Part shown: positions 32,225 through 40,709 of the stretch, piece after piece
Layout of the letters: each line of letters begins with the position of its first letter
How positions within the stretch are numbered: position 1 is the first letter of the stretch
Source of the DNA: an uncultured Clostridia bacterium
GTDB lineage: Bacteria > Bacillota > Clostridia > Oscillospirales > Acutalibacteraceae
Direction: 5' to 3'
Assembly (NCBI GenBank): GCA_944384905.1
Contig: CALWVE010000010.1
Span: forward strand, 1 to 47,925
DNA: 47,925 nt
Program-made: the position numbers and the translations under genes
Notes under the pieces: generated by a model
Databases searched by the model: none
What the model saw: the letters and a program-made list of their open reading frames with translations, nothing else
What the model was told of the DNA's origin: nothing

Positions 32225-32848
32225 TTATTTTTCCGTAACAAAATCACTTTTATCCGAATTTTTTTCACCGGCGTGACGCGCTTTGCAAATCAGCTGCGTC
32301 ATTGTGCCCATCGGGCAGTAGACACACCACGAACGGGGTTTGAAAAGAATCATCGTAATCAAACCCAACACGGTAGATGTAAGCATCACGCTGTAGAAGC
32401 CAAAAGCGAACTGCGCCATCCACGGGGCGATCAGCGTGCCGTGATACGCCCAATGCCACGGCAGTTTGAACGTCCAAAGCAGTGTAACGACCTGGCGAAG
32501 ATCAGCCGCCCCGGCAAAAACCAGCCCGGTGACCCAAAGCATCTGGAAAAACATCGCAAAAAAGAAAATCAAAAAGCCGTAGCGGAATGCTTTGCTTTTC
32601 ATCCAGCGCGGAACGTCGCGCTTTCGCGAAAGGCCGAACCGCCCGCCGATTAAGCTAAACAACTGGCCGCGTCCGCAATAACGGTTGCAGTAGGCTTTAT
32701 TTCCGCGCACAATCGAGATGATCAGCGGAATGAAAAAGCACAAAATCCCCAGCCACGCAAACAAAATATTGAAAAAGCCGAGGATCAGATACAAAAGCGA
32801 AGCAATCCAGAGGTAGTCGTACCAATGTTTTTGGTTGGTCTTTTTCAT
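32225..32848 (-). CDS. NapH/NosR-like membrane Fe-S protein
   Basis: A 207-residue protein with about five membrane helices. Cysteine motifs CNRYCGRG (near residue 54) and WCVYCPMGTMTQLIC (near 178) are the 4Fe-4S-type motifs of NapH/NosR/RdxA quinol-linked electron carriers. Without a nitrate or nitrous-oxide reductase nearby it may pass electrons between membrane and the ferredoxin encoded immediately upstream, with which it overlaps by ATGA. The electron acceptor is unknown. Confidence 0.85.
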   Translation of the reverse strand: MKKTNQKHWYDYLWIASLLYLILGFFNILFAWLGILCFFIPLIISIVRGNKAYCNRYCGRGQLFSLIGGRFGLSRKRDVPRWMKSKAFRYGFLIFFFAMFFQMLWVTGLVFAGAADLRQVVTLLWTFKLPWHWAYHGTLIAPWMAQFAFGFYSVMLTSTVLGLITMILFKPRSWCVYCPMGTMTQLICKARHAGEKNSDKSDFVTEK

Positions 32849-33057
32849 ACTTCCACCTCCTGTACCTCAATCACCGACGCCGGACATTCTTTGGCGCACT
32901 TACCGCAGCCGACACAGCGCGCCGTATCCACGCGGGCATACAAACCATTCACCACGGCAATCGCCCCCAGCGGGCAGACTTTCACGCAGCAGCCGCAGGC
33001 CACACAAAGCGTTTCATCTACACGGGCCTTGCGGCGTTTTTTGCGAACCGATTCCAT
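32845..33057 (-). CDS. 2[4Fe-4S] ferredoxin-type protein
   Basis: A 70-residue protein with two CxxCxxCxxxCP motifs (CVACGCCVKVCP and CVGCGKCAKECP), the bacterial dicluster ferredoxin fold. A basic N-terminus (RKKRRKAR) precedes the first cluster. It overlaps the NapH-like gene and is probably its soluble partner. It is the first gene of the five-gene unit running to trxA. Confidence 0.92.
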   Translation of the reverse strand: MESVRKKRRKARVDETLCVACGCCVKVCPLGAIAVVNGLYARVDTARCVGCGKCAKECPASVIEVQEVEV

Positions 33058-33089
33058 TTTTCGGGCACCTCCGTTTGCAAGATGGGTCT

Positions 33090-33098
33090 ATTCTAGCA
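33090..33098 (-). promoter_or_regulatory. Extended -10 promoter of the ferredoxin-trxA operon
   Basis: TGC-TAGAAT on the minus strand (33098 to 33090) is an extended -10; no good -35 is found 17 nt upstream, which suggests help from an activator. Confidence 0.5.
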
Positions 33099-33139
33099 AA
33101 ATTTATGTACCCGTACCGTGATCTTATCACCCAGCGATG

Positions 33140-33170
33140 AAAAAAGCCGCCCGAACCCGGACGGCTTTTC
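33140..33170 (-). terminator. Terminator of the polyamine operon
   Basis: AAAAGCCGTCCGGG / CCCGGGCGGCTTTT-like stem (minus strand, one mismatch, short loop) with six U, directly after the nspC stop. Confidence 0.88.
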
Positions 33171-33178
33171 GCTTTGTA

Positions 33179-34387
33179 TTATTTAGAACCCAAACGGCAT
33201 TTGAAATCCGCATAGCCGAACGTTGCCAGCGGCGCAAACGTATCGTCTTCCCGGCGGGTATAGATCGCCGGCAGCGGCATGCCATTGAACGTATTGTTTT
33301 TGCAGGTGGTGTAAATGGCCATATCACCGAAAACGAGCAGATCGTCTTCTTTCAAAGGTGCGGCGAAGCTGTAATCGCCCACCACATCGCCGGCAAGGCA
33401 GGTCGGTCCGCCCAGGCGGTATGTATAAGGCAATACGCCGGCTTCTTCAGCGCCATACAGCGGCGGACGATACGGCATTTCAATCACGTCCGGCGTATGG
33501 CAGGCGGCGCTCATATCCAGCACGGCAATCTTGGTATCGCCGTTTTGGATCACATCGAGCACGCGTGTCACCAGATATCCGGCGTTGAGCGCCCAGGCTT
33601 CTCCCGGCTCGAGATACACCTGCACGCCCCATTCGTCACGGGCGCGGCAGATACAGCTTTCGAGGAGTCCCAGATCATATCCCGGCCGCGTGACGTGATG
33701 CCCGCCGCCAAAATTGAGCCATTTCATTTTCGGCAGCAAATCGCCGAATTTTTCAGCCACAGCATCGAGCGTTTCACGCAGCGGCTCGGCGTCCTGTTCG
33801 CACAAAGTGTGGAAATGCAAGCCGTCGAGCAGATCGGGCAGTTCGGTATGTTCCGCCACGGCCTGTTCCCACTGGGCGCGGGTCGTGCCCAAACGGCTGC
33901 CGGGTGCACAGGGATCGTAAATCGCGTGGCCTTCCTGCGTGGAATGTTCGGGGTTAATCCGCAGCCCGACGCTCTTCCCCGCCGCTTTGGCCATGGGGCC
34001 GAATTTCAGCAGCTGGCGCGGCGAATTGAACACGATATGCCCCGCATAGCGAAGCAATTCTTCCATTTCATCGGCACGGTACGCGGCGCAAAACACATGC
34101 ACTTCTTTTTCGGGCATTTCTTCGGCGCCCAGACGCGCTTCGTACAAGCCGCTCGCTTCCGTTCCCGCAAGATACGGCGCAAGCAGCGGATACAGATTGA
34201 AGTTGGAAAAAGCCTTCTGCGCCAACAGCATTTTACAGCCGGTACGTTCGGCTACACCCGCCAGAATTTCTCCATTGCGGCGAAGCTGTCCTTCATCCAG
34301 CACATAACACGGTGTGGGAAGCCCCGCAAAAAAGACTTGAGGCTCGGTATTTAAAGCCGCAAAAGGCGGCCGCTTGTCCCCCGCCAT
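33179..34387 (-). CDS. nspC: Carboxynorspermidine/carboxyspermidine decarboxylase
   Basis: A 402-residue PLP enzyme of the alanine-racemase fold (fold III). K58 in LLAQKAFSNF is the PLP lysine; HFHTLCEQ and NFGGGHHVTRPGYD line the active site. It removes the carboxyl group of carboxyspermidine or carboxynorspermidine, the last step of the alternative spermidine pathway found in many gut bacteria. The ATG at 34387 shares one base with the stop of the dehydrogenase gene (TGATG), so the two are coupled. Confidence 0.94.
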   Translation of the reverse strand: MAGDKRPPFAALNTEPQVFFAGLPTPCYVLDEGQLRRNGEILAGVAERTGCKMLLAQKAFSNFNLYPLLAPYLAGTEASGLYEARLGAEEMPEKEVHVFCAAYRADEMEELLRYAGHIVFNSPRQLLKFGPMAKAAGKSVGLRINPEHSTQEGHAIYDPCAPGSRLGTTRAQWEQAVAEHTELPDLLDGLHFHTLCEQDAEPLRETLDAVAEKFGDLLPKMKWLNFGGGHHVTRPGYDLGLLESCICRARDEWGVQVYLEPGEAWALNAGYLVTRVLDVIQNGDTKIAVLDMSAACHTPDVIEMPYRPPLYGAEEAGVLPYTYRLGGPTCLAGDVVGDYSFAAPLKEDDLLVFGDMAIYTTCKNNTFNGMPLPAIYTRREDDTFAPLATFGYADFKCRLGSK

Positions 34388-35646
34388 CAGTCCACCAGAA
34401 CCGGGCTGTGGGATTCGCTGCGCGGCAGGCCATACTGATCGAGCGCATCCAGGAACGGATCGGGATCGAACTCTTCCACGGTGTACACGCCGGGCTTGTT
34501 CCACTTGCCGGTGAGCAGCATCAGCGCGCCGCACATAGCCGGAACGCCGGTGGTGTAGCTGATGGCCTGGCTGCCGACTTCCTTATAGCAGCTTTCGTGA
34601 TCGCAAACGTTATAGATATAATAGGTCTTGTCTTTGCCGTCTTTTTTGCCGGTGAAGATGCAGCCGATGTTGGTCTTGCCCTTCGTGCGCGGACCCAGGC
34701 TGGCCGGATCGGGCAGCAAAGCCTTGAGGAACTGAATCGGAACGATTTCCTGGCCGTTGAATTCGATCGGCGTGGTGGAAAGCATGCCTACGTCTTCCAG
34801 GCAGCGCATATGATCGAGATAGCTCTGGCCGAACGTCATGAAGAAGCGGATACGCTTAACGCCCGGAATATTCTGCGCCAGCGATTCGATTTCCTCATGA
34901 TGCAGCAGATACATATCCTTCTGGCCGACCTGATCGAAGCTATATTCGCGCTTGATGCTCATGGCCGGGATCTCAACCCAGTGGCCGTTTTCCCAGTAGC
35001 TGCCCGGAGCACTGACTTCGCGCAGGTTAATTTCGGGGTTGAAATTGGTGGCGAAGGCATAGCCGTGGTCGCCGCCGTTGCAGTCGAGAATATCGATCGT
35101 ATCGATCGTATCGAATTCATGCTTGAGCGCATAGGCGCAGTAAGCCTGTGTTACACCGGGATCGAAGCCGCAGCCGAGCAGCGCGGTAAGGCCGGCTTCC
35201 TCGAACTTCTTGCGGTAGGCCCACTGCCAGGAATAATCGAAATAGGCCGAGAAGCCTTCTTCTTTGCAGCGCTTTTCATAGATGGCGCGCCATTCGGGAT
35301 CGTCGGTGTCTTCCGGCTCGTAGTTTGCGGTATCCATATAGTTGACGCCGCAGGCCAGGCAGGCATCCATAATCGAAAGATCCTGATACGGCAGGGCAAT
35401 GTTCATCACCAGATCGGGCTGATAGCTTTTGATCAGAGCGATGACTTCTTCGGTTTTATCGGCGTCCACCTGCGCGGTGGTGATCTTCGTTTTGGTCTTG
35501 GGCGCCAGCTCGGCCGCGAGCTGATCGCACTTGGATTTGGTACGGCTGGCGATGCACAGTTCGGTGAAAACATCGCTCAGCTGGCAGCATTTGTGAATGG
35601 CAACGGAAGCAACGCCGCCGCAGCCGATAACAAGAACTTTGCTCAT
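34387..35646 (-). CDS. Carboxynorspermidine/carboxyspermidine dehydrogenase (saccharopine-dehydrogenase family)
   Basis: A 419-residue NADPH-dependent enzyme that condenses aspartate semialdehyde with putrescine or diaminopropane. The Rossmann motif VIGCGGVASVA is at residues 6-16, followed by ASRTKSKCDQLA; the Sacchrp_dh-type mid-region GCGFDPGVTQAYCAYAL is conserved. Together with nspC it makes spermidine without S-adenosylmethionine. The gene lies 49 nt after speB and overlaps nspC by one base. Similarity to lysine-pathway enzymes exists, but the context decides. Confidence 0.93.
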   Translation of the reverse strand: MSKVLVIGCGGVASVAIHKCCQLSDVFTELCIASRTKSKCDQLAAELAPKTKTKITTAQVDADKTEEVIALIKSYQPDLVMNIALPYQDLSIMDACLACGVNYMDTANYEPEDTDDPEWRAIYEKRCKEEGFSAYFDYSWQWAYRKKFEEAGLTALLGCGFDPGVTQAYCAYALKHEFDTIDTIDILDCNGGDHGYAFATNFNPEINLREVSAPGSYWENGHWVEIPAMSIKREYSFDQVGQKDMYLLHHEEIESLAQNIPGVKRIRFFMTFGQSYLDHMRCLEDVGMLSTTPIEFNGQEIVPIQFLKALLPDPASLGPRTKGKTNIGCIFTGKKDGKDKTYYIYNVCDHESCYKEVGSQAISYTTGVPAMCGALMLLTGKWNKPGVYTVEEFDPDPFLDALDQYGLPRSESHSPVLVD

Positions 35647-35695
35647 GAAAAAAGCCTCCTTTTAAAAATCCAAACAGCCGAAAGCTGTTATCTGT

Positions 35696-36556
35696 TTATG
35701 ATTTCAGCAGAGCCAGCAGCAGCTCGCGCAGAACCTTACAGGCCATAGCCGTGGAAACACCGCTCGCGTCGAGCATGGGCGCCAATTCGTTCACGTCTGC
35801 CGCAACAACACGGGCGGAAGCGACTGTCCGGATCGCCTCAAGCAGCTGTACAAAGCTGACGCCGCCGGCTTCCGGCGTGCCCGTTCCCGGGAAAGTGGAA
35901 GGATCGAGACAATCGAGATCGATCGTGAAATAAACCGGGATATTCTCAGCTTTGAGCTTTTCTACCGTTTCTTTCAGGCCGTCGAAGCCGAAAGGATGCA
36001 GATCGGTATGCTGCGCGGCAAAGCGGAATTCCTCGCGGTCTCCGCTGCGGATGCAGAACTGATGAATGCGGCCGTCGCCGATGAGATCGTGGCAGCGGCG
36101 CAGCACACAGGCGTGGCTGAGCTCGGCGCCCAGATAATCCTGACGCAGATCGGCGTGGGCATCGAAATGAATGATGTGCAGATCGGGATGCTGTTTGAGC
36201 ACGGCGCGTACAGAACCAAGCGTCACCAGATGTTCCCCGCCCAAAAGCAGCGGGAACTTTCCGTCGGCCAGAATCTGCGCGGCACGGGCTTCGATATCCT
36301 CAAGCGCCGCCTGCGAACTGCCAAAGCACAGTTCCAGATCGCCGCTGTCGAACACATTGTAATCCGTAAGATCGGCGTCCTGATACGGGCTGTAGGTTTC
36401 CAGACCGAAGCTTTCATGGCGCATGGCGGCGGGGCCGAAACGCGCGCCCGGGCGGAAACTGGTGGTGGAATCAAACGGCGCGCCAAACAATACGATCGAA
36501 GCGTCTTCGTATTCGCTGTCGCAGCCGATAAAAGTCTCTACATTTTTTGCAAGCAT
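35696..36556 (-). CDS. speB: Agmatinase
   Basis: A 286-residue ureohydrolase that turns agmatine into putrescine and urea. The two-manganese site is visible: H109 (GGEHLVTLG), D132/H134/D136 (HFDAHADLR) and D213/D215 (TIDLDCLDPS). Length and motifs favour agmatinase over arginase, as does its place after the arginine decarboxylase and spermidine synthase genes. The start at 36556 follows AGGAGAAAG. Confidence 0.94.
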   Translation of the reverse strand: MLAKNVETFIGCDSEYEDASIVLFGAPFDSTTSFRPGARFGPAAMRHESFGLETYSPYQDADLTDYNVFDSGDLELCFGSSQAALEDIEARAAQILADGKFPLLLGGEHLVTLGSVRAVLKQHPDLHIIHFDAHADLRQDYLGAELSHACVLRRCHDLIGDGRIHQFCIRSGDREEFRFAAQHTDLHPFGFDGLKETVEKLKAENIPVYFTIDLDCLDPSTFPGTGTPEAGGVSFVQLLEAIRTVASARVVAADVNELAPMLDASGVSTAMACKVLRELLLALLKS

Positions 36557-36577
36557 TTTCTTTCTCCTATGGGTGGA

Positions 36578-37429
36578 TTATTCCACTTCAAGCAGCATTT
36601 CTTCCAGAAAAGCAGGCAGATAGAACGCGCCCACATGCAGGCGGGTCGTATAATAACGGGTGCGCAGATTCAGCGCGTTCCAGGCCTGTGCATCCAGATC
36701 GTCGATCGGATGGTACTTTTTGCTGGCAAAGCCGAACAGCCAGTATCCGGCCGCATAGGTAGGGATATGCGCCTGATACACGCGGCTGACCGGGAACGTG
36801 CCGGCAATACGCTTGTGGCTGCGCTGCATGGCGCTGGCGTCTTCCGCATAGAACGGGCTGCCCTGCTGGTTCACCATGATGCCGTCTTCGCGCAAAGCGT
36901 TGTAGCAGTTGCCGTAGAATTCGCGGGTAAACAAGCCTTCGGAAGGACCGAACGGGTCGGTGGAGTCCACGATAATCAGGTCGTATTCATCCTCACAGCG
37001 GCGGATGAATTTGAGCGCGTTTTCAAAATAAATATGCACGCGGCGGTCATCCATGCGGCAGGCGTTGCCAGGCAGATAAGCGCGGCAGGCTTCCACAACC
37101 TGCGGGTCCATTTCGACCAGATCGATACGCTCTACACGGTCGTAGCGGGTAAGTTCGCGCACCACACCGCCGTCGCCCGCGCCGATGACGAGAATATCTT
37201 TGATCCCCTGATGAACGGCCATGGGCACATGCGTAATCATTTCGTCGTAAATAAATTCGTCGCGCTCCGTCAGCATAACATTGCCGTCCAGAGCCAGCAC
37301 GCGGCCGAACTCGGGCGTTTCAAAAATATCGATGCGCTGATAATCGCTTTCTTTGGAATACAGCTGCCGGTTCACCCGGATGCTGTGCTTCACGTCGGGC
37401 GTATGAAATTCACTGAACCAGAATTCCAT
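36578..37429 (-). CDS. speE: Spermidine synthase (aminopropyltransferase)
   Basis: A 283-residue enzyme that moves an aminopropyl group from decarboxylated S-adenosylmethionine to putrescine. The Rossmann motif VIGAGDGGVVREL and the catalytic VDSTDPFGPSEGLF are present. No speD lies in the window to supply the donor. The ATG at 37429 is 7 nt after GGAGG and overlaps the speA stop by one base; a GTG one codon earlier is less likely. Presence of both this and the carboxyspermidine route in one operon is notable. Confidence 0.93.
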   Translation of the reverse strand: MEFWFSEFHTPDVKHSIRVNRQLYSKESDYQRIDIFETPEFGRVLALDGNVMLTERDEFIYDEMITHVPMAVHQGIKDILVIGAGDGGVVRELTRYDRVERIDLVEMDPQVVEACRAYLPGNACRMDDRRVHIYFENALKFIRRCEDEYDLIIVDSTDPFGPSEGLFTREFYGNCYNALREDGIMVNQQGSPFYAEDASAMQRSHKRIAGTFPVSRVYQAHIPTYAAGYWLFGFASKKYHPIDDLDAQAWNALNLRTRYYTTRLHVGAFYLPAFLEEMLLEVE

Positions 37430-38907
37430 CACTGGGCCTCCTTCCGGTATTTCGTCAACACGTTGAGGTTTTTAATTTCAGGATCTTCCGGGCCCGTCAT
37501 GCTGCAGCCCTTTTCCTTGGCGTATTCAATATAATCGAGGATTTCTTTTGTGATTCGCTCGCCGGGAGCCAGAATCGGGATTCCGGGCGGGTAGCACATG
37601 ACGAACTCGCTGCACACGCAGCCCTCGGTCTGACGCAGCGGCAGGCTGATTTTATCGGCGTAGAAAGCCTCCTGCGGGCTGGCTACAACTTCCGGATCGA
37701 TATATTCCTGATTCAACATACCGGACGCGTCTTTCTGATAGCGGCGGCGAATTTCCGCCAAAGCACTCACCAGGCGCTCCAGTTCCTGCGAACGGTCACC
37801 GATCGAAAGATAAGCGAGAATGTTGCCGATGTCGCCGAATTCAATCTGAATGTCGTATTCATCGCGCAGAATATCATAAACTTCAATACCGGCCAGGCCG
37901 ATATCCAGCGTGTGGATACTGAGCTTGGTGGTATCAAAATCAAACACGGAATTGCCGTTGATTAGTTCCTTGCCGAATGCGTAATAACCGCCCACGGCAT
38001 TGACTTCTTCGCGGGCATATTCGGCCATATCGGCCACTTGATGGAACACCTGACGGCCGCGCATAGCCAGATTGCGGCGGGAAATATCCAGACTGGACAT
38101 CAGCAGATAGCTGCCGGAAGTTGTCTGCGTCAGGTTGATGATCTGGCGGACATAACCAGCGTGAACGTTGGGGCCAATAAGCAGCAGACTCGACTGTGTG
38201 AGGCTGCCGCCGCTTTTATGCATGGAAACGGAAGCCATATCCGCGCCGGCTGCCATAGCGGAAACCGGCAGGCCGCCGCCGAAATAGAAATGCGTACCGT
38301 GGGCTTCATCGGCCAGACACAGCATGCCGGCGTCGTGCGCCATGCGCACAATGGCCCGCAGGTCGGAGCAGATTCCGTAGTAAGTGGGGTTATTCACCAG
38401 TACGGCCACGGCGTTCGGATGTTCGCGGATCGCTTTTTCCACCTGTTCGCGCTTCATGCCCAGCGAAATACCCAGACGCTGGTCCACTTCCGGGTTAACA
38501 TACACCGGAACCGCGCCGCACAGCACCAGCGCGTTAATCACGCTGCGGTGCACGTTACGGGGCAGAATAATTTCATCGCCGCGTTTACAGGCAGTGAGCA
38601 CCATGCTCTGCACGGAACTTGTCGTTCCGCCCACCATCAAAAATGCGTGCGCCGCGCCGAATGCATCGGCGGCCAGTTCTTCCGCCTCGCGGATAACCGA
38701 AACCGGATGGCAGAGGTTATCCAGCGGCTTCATGCTGTTTACGTCTACGCCCACGCATTGTTGGCCCAAAAACGCCGTCAGTTCGGGGTTACCGCGGCCG
38801 CGTTTATGCCCCGGCACATCGAACGGCACCACGCGCATACGGCGGAAAGCCTCCAGCGCCTCGTAAATCGGTGCGCGGCGCTGATCTAATTTGAATTGTT
38901 TTGTCAC
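37429..38907 (-). CDS. speA: Arginine (Orn/Lys/Arg) decarboxylase, fold-I, GTG start
   Basis: A 492-residue PLP enzyme of the aspartate-aminotransferase fold, of the short type found in Bacillus SpeA. D200-E-A-H203 and the PLP lysine K231 (SMHKSGGSLTQSS) are visible, with VPGHKRGRG at the N-terminus and YPPGIPILAPGE near the C-terminus. Arginine is the probable substrate because agmatinase follows in the operon. The start is the GTG at 38907 with AAAGGGG 10 nt upstream; there is no ATG near. It is the first gene of the polyamine operon. Confidence 0.93.
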   Translation of the reverse strand: MTKQFKLDQRRAPIYEALEAFRRMRVVPFDVPGHKRGRGNPELTAFLGQQCVGVDVNSMKPLDNLCHPVSVIREAEELAADAFGAAHAFLMVGGTTSSVQSMVLTACKRGDEIILPRNVHRSVINALVLCGAVPVYVNPEVDQRLGISLGMKREQVEKAIREHPNAVAVLVNNPTYYGICSDLRAIVRMAHDAGMLCLADEAHGTHFYFGGGLPVSAMAAGADMASVSMHKSGGSLTQSSLLLIGPNVHAGYVRQIINLTQTTSGSYLLMSSLDISRRNLAMRGRQVFHQVADMAEYAREEVNAVGGYYAFGKELINGNSVFDFDTTKLSIHTLDIGLAGIEVYDILRDEYDIQIEFGDIGNILAYLSIGDRSQELERLVSALAEIRRRYQKDASGMLNQEYIDPEVVASPQEAFYADKISLPLRQTEGCVCSEFVMCYPPGIPILAPGERITKEILDYIEYAKEKGCSMTGPEDPEIKNLNVLTKYRKEAQ

Positions 38908-38951
38908 GAAACAGATTCCCCTTTCCCCATAAGTGATTCCCCAAAAAGCGC

Positions 38952-38989
38952 AAAAAACGCAAGGCCTGCACACCAGCACGCCTTGCGTT
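38952..38989 (-). terminator. Attenuator terminator in the speA leader
   Basis: A perfect 10-bp stem AACGCAAGGC / GCCTTGCGTT (38980-38989 with 38956-38965) with a 14-nt loop and a run of six U, only 45 nt before the speA start and downstream of its promoter. It should stop transcription unless an alternative fold or factor prevents it. Confidence 0.85.
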
Positions 38990-39293
38990 ACGATCCCGAA
39001 ATATCCGGCCCAAAGGGCGAAAATCGGACAGGAAGAGGGGCCAAAAGGCACAGAGTCTATATAGCAATCATACTTTTACTACTCTTATTGACCGTTTCAC
39101 AAGTCTGCGCGCTGCGCATTCCGGTTATAAAGGAACCAACTTATAAAATTCGAGCTTCTAACTCAATCAATAAGGCAGCGTTACGCTGCCGCCCGGCAGT
39201 GGACCCGGCTGTCCGTATGGCCTTTAACCCCGCAGGGTGGTCCAGAATAATTGCTTTTGAAAAGACCCTGATGATTCATATCCCTTCAAAACC
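38990..39293 (-). promoter_or_regulatory. Structured leader RNA of the polyamine operon (unassigned)
   Basis: About 300 nt without a large gene precede the attenuator. A 5' stem TTTTGAA/TTCAAAA pairs 39285-39291 with 39255-39261. GGCAGCG/CGCTGCC (39184-39190 with 39174-39180) has a 3-nt loop; part of its 5' arm partner (39186-39190) also pairs with 39195-39199, so two hairpins compete. GGAC/GTCC (39201-39214) and TGCGC/GCGCA (39106-39118) are further stems. I recognise no known riboswitch consensus. A 32-codon upstream ORF (39279-39181) begins MNHQGLFKSN but has a poorly spaced ribosome site. Confidence 0.6.
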
Positions 39294-39299
39294 TTTTTT

Positions 39300-39328
39300 A
39301 TTGTATCATGCCCGCTATATCCTGTCAA
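39300..39328 (-). promoter_or_regulatory. Promoter of the polyamine operon
   Basis: Consensus TTGACA (39323-39328) and TACAAT (39300-39305) on the minus strand with 17-nt spacing and a TG-containing spacer end. Predicted start near 39293 gives a leader of about 386 nt. Confidence 0.85.
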
Positions 39329-39361
39329 CCCAAATTCGCCCTGTTTCGCGCCCATAAAAAA

Positions 39362-39389
39362 GAAGCAAGCCGAACAAACGGCTTGCTTC
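39362..39389 (-). terminator. Terminator of the alcohol dehydrogenase gene
   Basis: Perfect 11-bp stem GAAGCAAGCCG / CGGCTTGCTTC with a 6-nt loop and a run of six U, insulating the polyamine promoter. Confidence 0.92.
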
Positions 39390-39409
39390 CCGAAAAAACA
39401 AATTTGAAA

Positions 39410-40558
39410 TTACATCAGGGATTCGTACAGAGCCTTGATATCTTCCACAGACGTGTCGCGCGGGTTGCCCGGGCAGCAAGCATCTGCAAAAGCGGATTCA
39501 GCCAGGAACTGTACATCTTCGGGCTTTACGATAGCCTTCAGATCCTGCGGAATGCCAACATCGATGGACAGCTGACGAACGGCTTCAACAGCAGCCTTGC
39601 GATACTCTTCCTGCGTCATATCGTCTACGCCCTTAACACCCATGGCACGAGCGATTTCGCGATACTTTTCGCCGGTAGCGCAGGCGTTGTATTCCATAAC
39701 GGTGGGCAGCAGGATGGCGTTGGCAACACCGTGAGGCGTGTCATACACAGCACCCAGAGAGTGAGCCATGGAGTGAACGATACCCAAACCTACGTTGGAG
39801 AAGCCCATACCGGCTACATACTGACCCAGAGCCATGTCTTCGCGGCCCTTAGGGGTGTTGGCTACGGCATCGCGCAGGCTGCGGGAGATGATTTCGATTG
39901 CCTTGAGGTGGAACATATCGGTCATTTCCCAAGCGCCTTTGGTGATGTAGCCTTCGATGGCATGCGTCAGGGCATCCATACCGGTAGCGGCGGTCAGGCC
40001 CTTGGGCATGGAGCTCATCATGTCGGGATCGATTACGGCAACAACCGGAATATCGTGCGGGTCAACGCAAACGAACTTACGCTTCTTTTCTACGTCGGTG
40101 ATAACGTAGTTGATGGTAACTTCGGCAGCGGTACCGGCCGTGGTAGGAACAGCGATGATCGGCACGCAGGGATTCTTCGTGGGGGCTACGCCTTCGAGGC
40201 TGCGTACGTCTTCGAATTCGGGGTTGTTGATGATGATACCAACAGCCTTAGCGGTATCCATAGAAGAACCGCCGCCAATGGCTACGATGTAATCAGCGCC
40301 GGAAGCCTTGAAAGCGGCTACGCCGGTCTGTACGTTTTCGATGGTGGGATTGGGTTTGATGTTGGAATAAATCTCATAAGCGAGACCGGCATCCTCCAGA
40401 ACCTTCGTAACTTTCGTGGTTACGTTGAATTTGATCAGGTCCGGGTCGGAGCACACAAATGCTTTTTTAAAACCTCTTGCTTTTGCAACGGAGGCAATTT
40501 CCTGAATAGCGCCGGCGCCATGATAAGACGTCTCGTTCAGGATGATTCTGTTTGCCAT
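39410..40558 (-). CDS. Iron-containing alcohol dehydrogenase, FucO-like
   Basis: A 382-residue NAD(H)-dependent enzyme close to lactaldehyde:1,2-propanediol oxidoreductase in length and sequence style (MANRIILNETSYHGAGAI). The metal ligands D195, H199, H262 and H276 (DALTHAIE; HSMAHSLGAVYDTPHG) have the FucO spacing, and GGGSSMDTAK binds NAD. No fucose or propanediol genes are adjacent, so it may serve general aldehyde reduction during fermentation. The ATG at 40558 follows GGAGTG. It has a strong promoter. Confidence 0.93.
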   Translation of the reverse strand: MANRIILNETSYHGAGAIQEIASVAKARGFKKAFVCSDPDLIKFNVTTKVTKVLEDAGLAYEIYSNIKPNPTIENVQTGVAAFKASGADYIVAIGGGSSMDTAKAVGIIINNPEFEDVRSLEGVAPTKNPCVPIIAVPTTAGTAAEVTINYVITDVEKKRKFVCVDPHDIPVVAVIDPDMMSSMPKGLTAATGMDALTHAIEGYITKGAWEMTDMFHLKAIEIISRSLRDAVANTPKGREDMALGQYVAGMGFSNVGLGIVHSMAHSLGAVYDTPHGVANAILLPTVMEYNACATGEKYREIARAMGVKGVDDMTQEEYRKAAVEAVRQLSIDVGIPQDLKAIVKPEDVQFLAESAFADACCPGNPRDTSVEDIKALYESLM

Positions 40559-40616
40559 GGGTAACACTCCTTTAAATATCAATGATTCCAAGACGCTCCC
40601 CTGCGTCTCGTCTGTT

Positions 40617-40645
40617 ATTATAAGCCTTTGAAATAAAAATGTCAA
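40617..40645 (-). promoter_or_regulatory. Strong promoter of the alcohol dehydrogenase gene
   Basis: TTGACA (40640-40645) and TATAAT (40617-40622), both perfect consensus, 17-nt spacer, minus strand. A leader hairpin AGACGC/GCGTCT (about 40591-40608) follows. Confidence 0.88.
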
Positions 40646-40709
40646 AGGGAACACCGATTATTTTAATCAATCGACACAGTTTCTTTACAAAAATATAAGA
40701 TCCAGATGT

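Noticed and set aside
39061..39300. Possible T-box on the plus strand, because of AGGGTGGTCC near 39235.
   Set aside because: It lacks the full T-box sequence, has no plus-strand gene downstream, and a clear minus-strand promoter explains the region.
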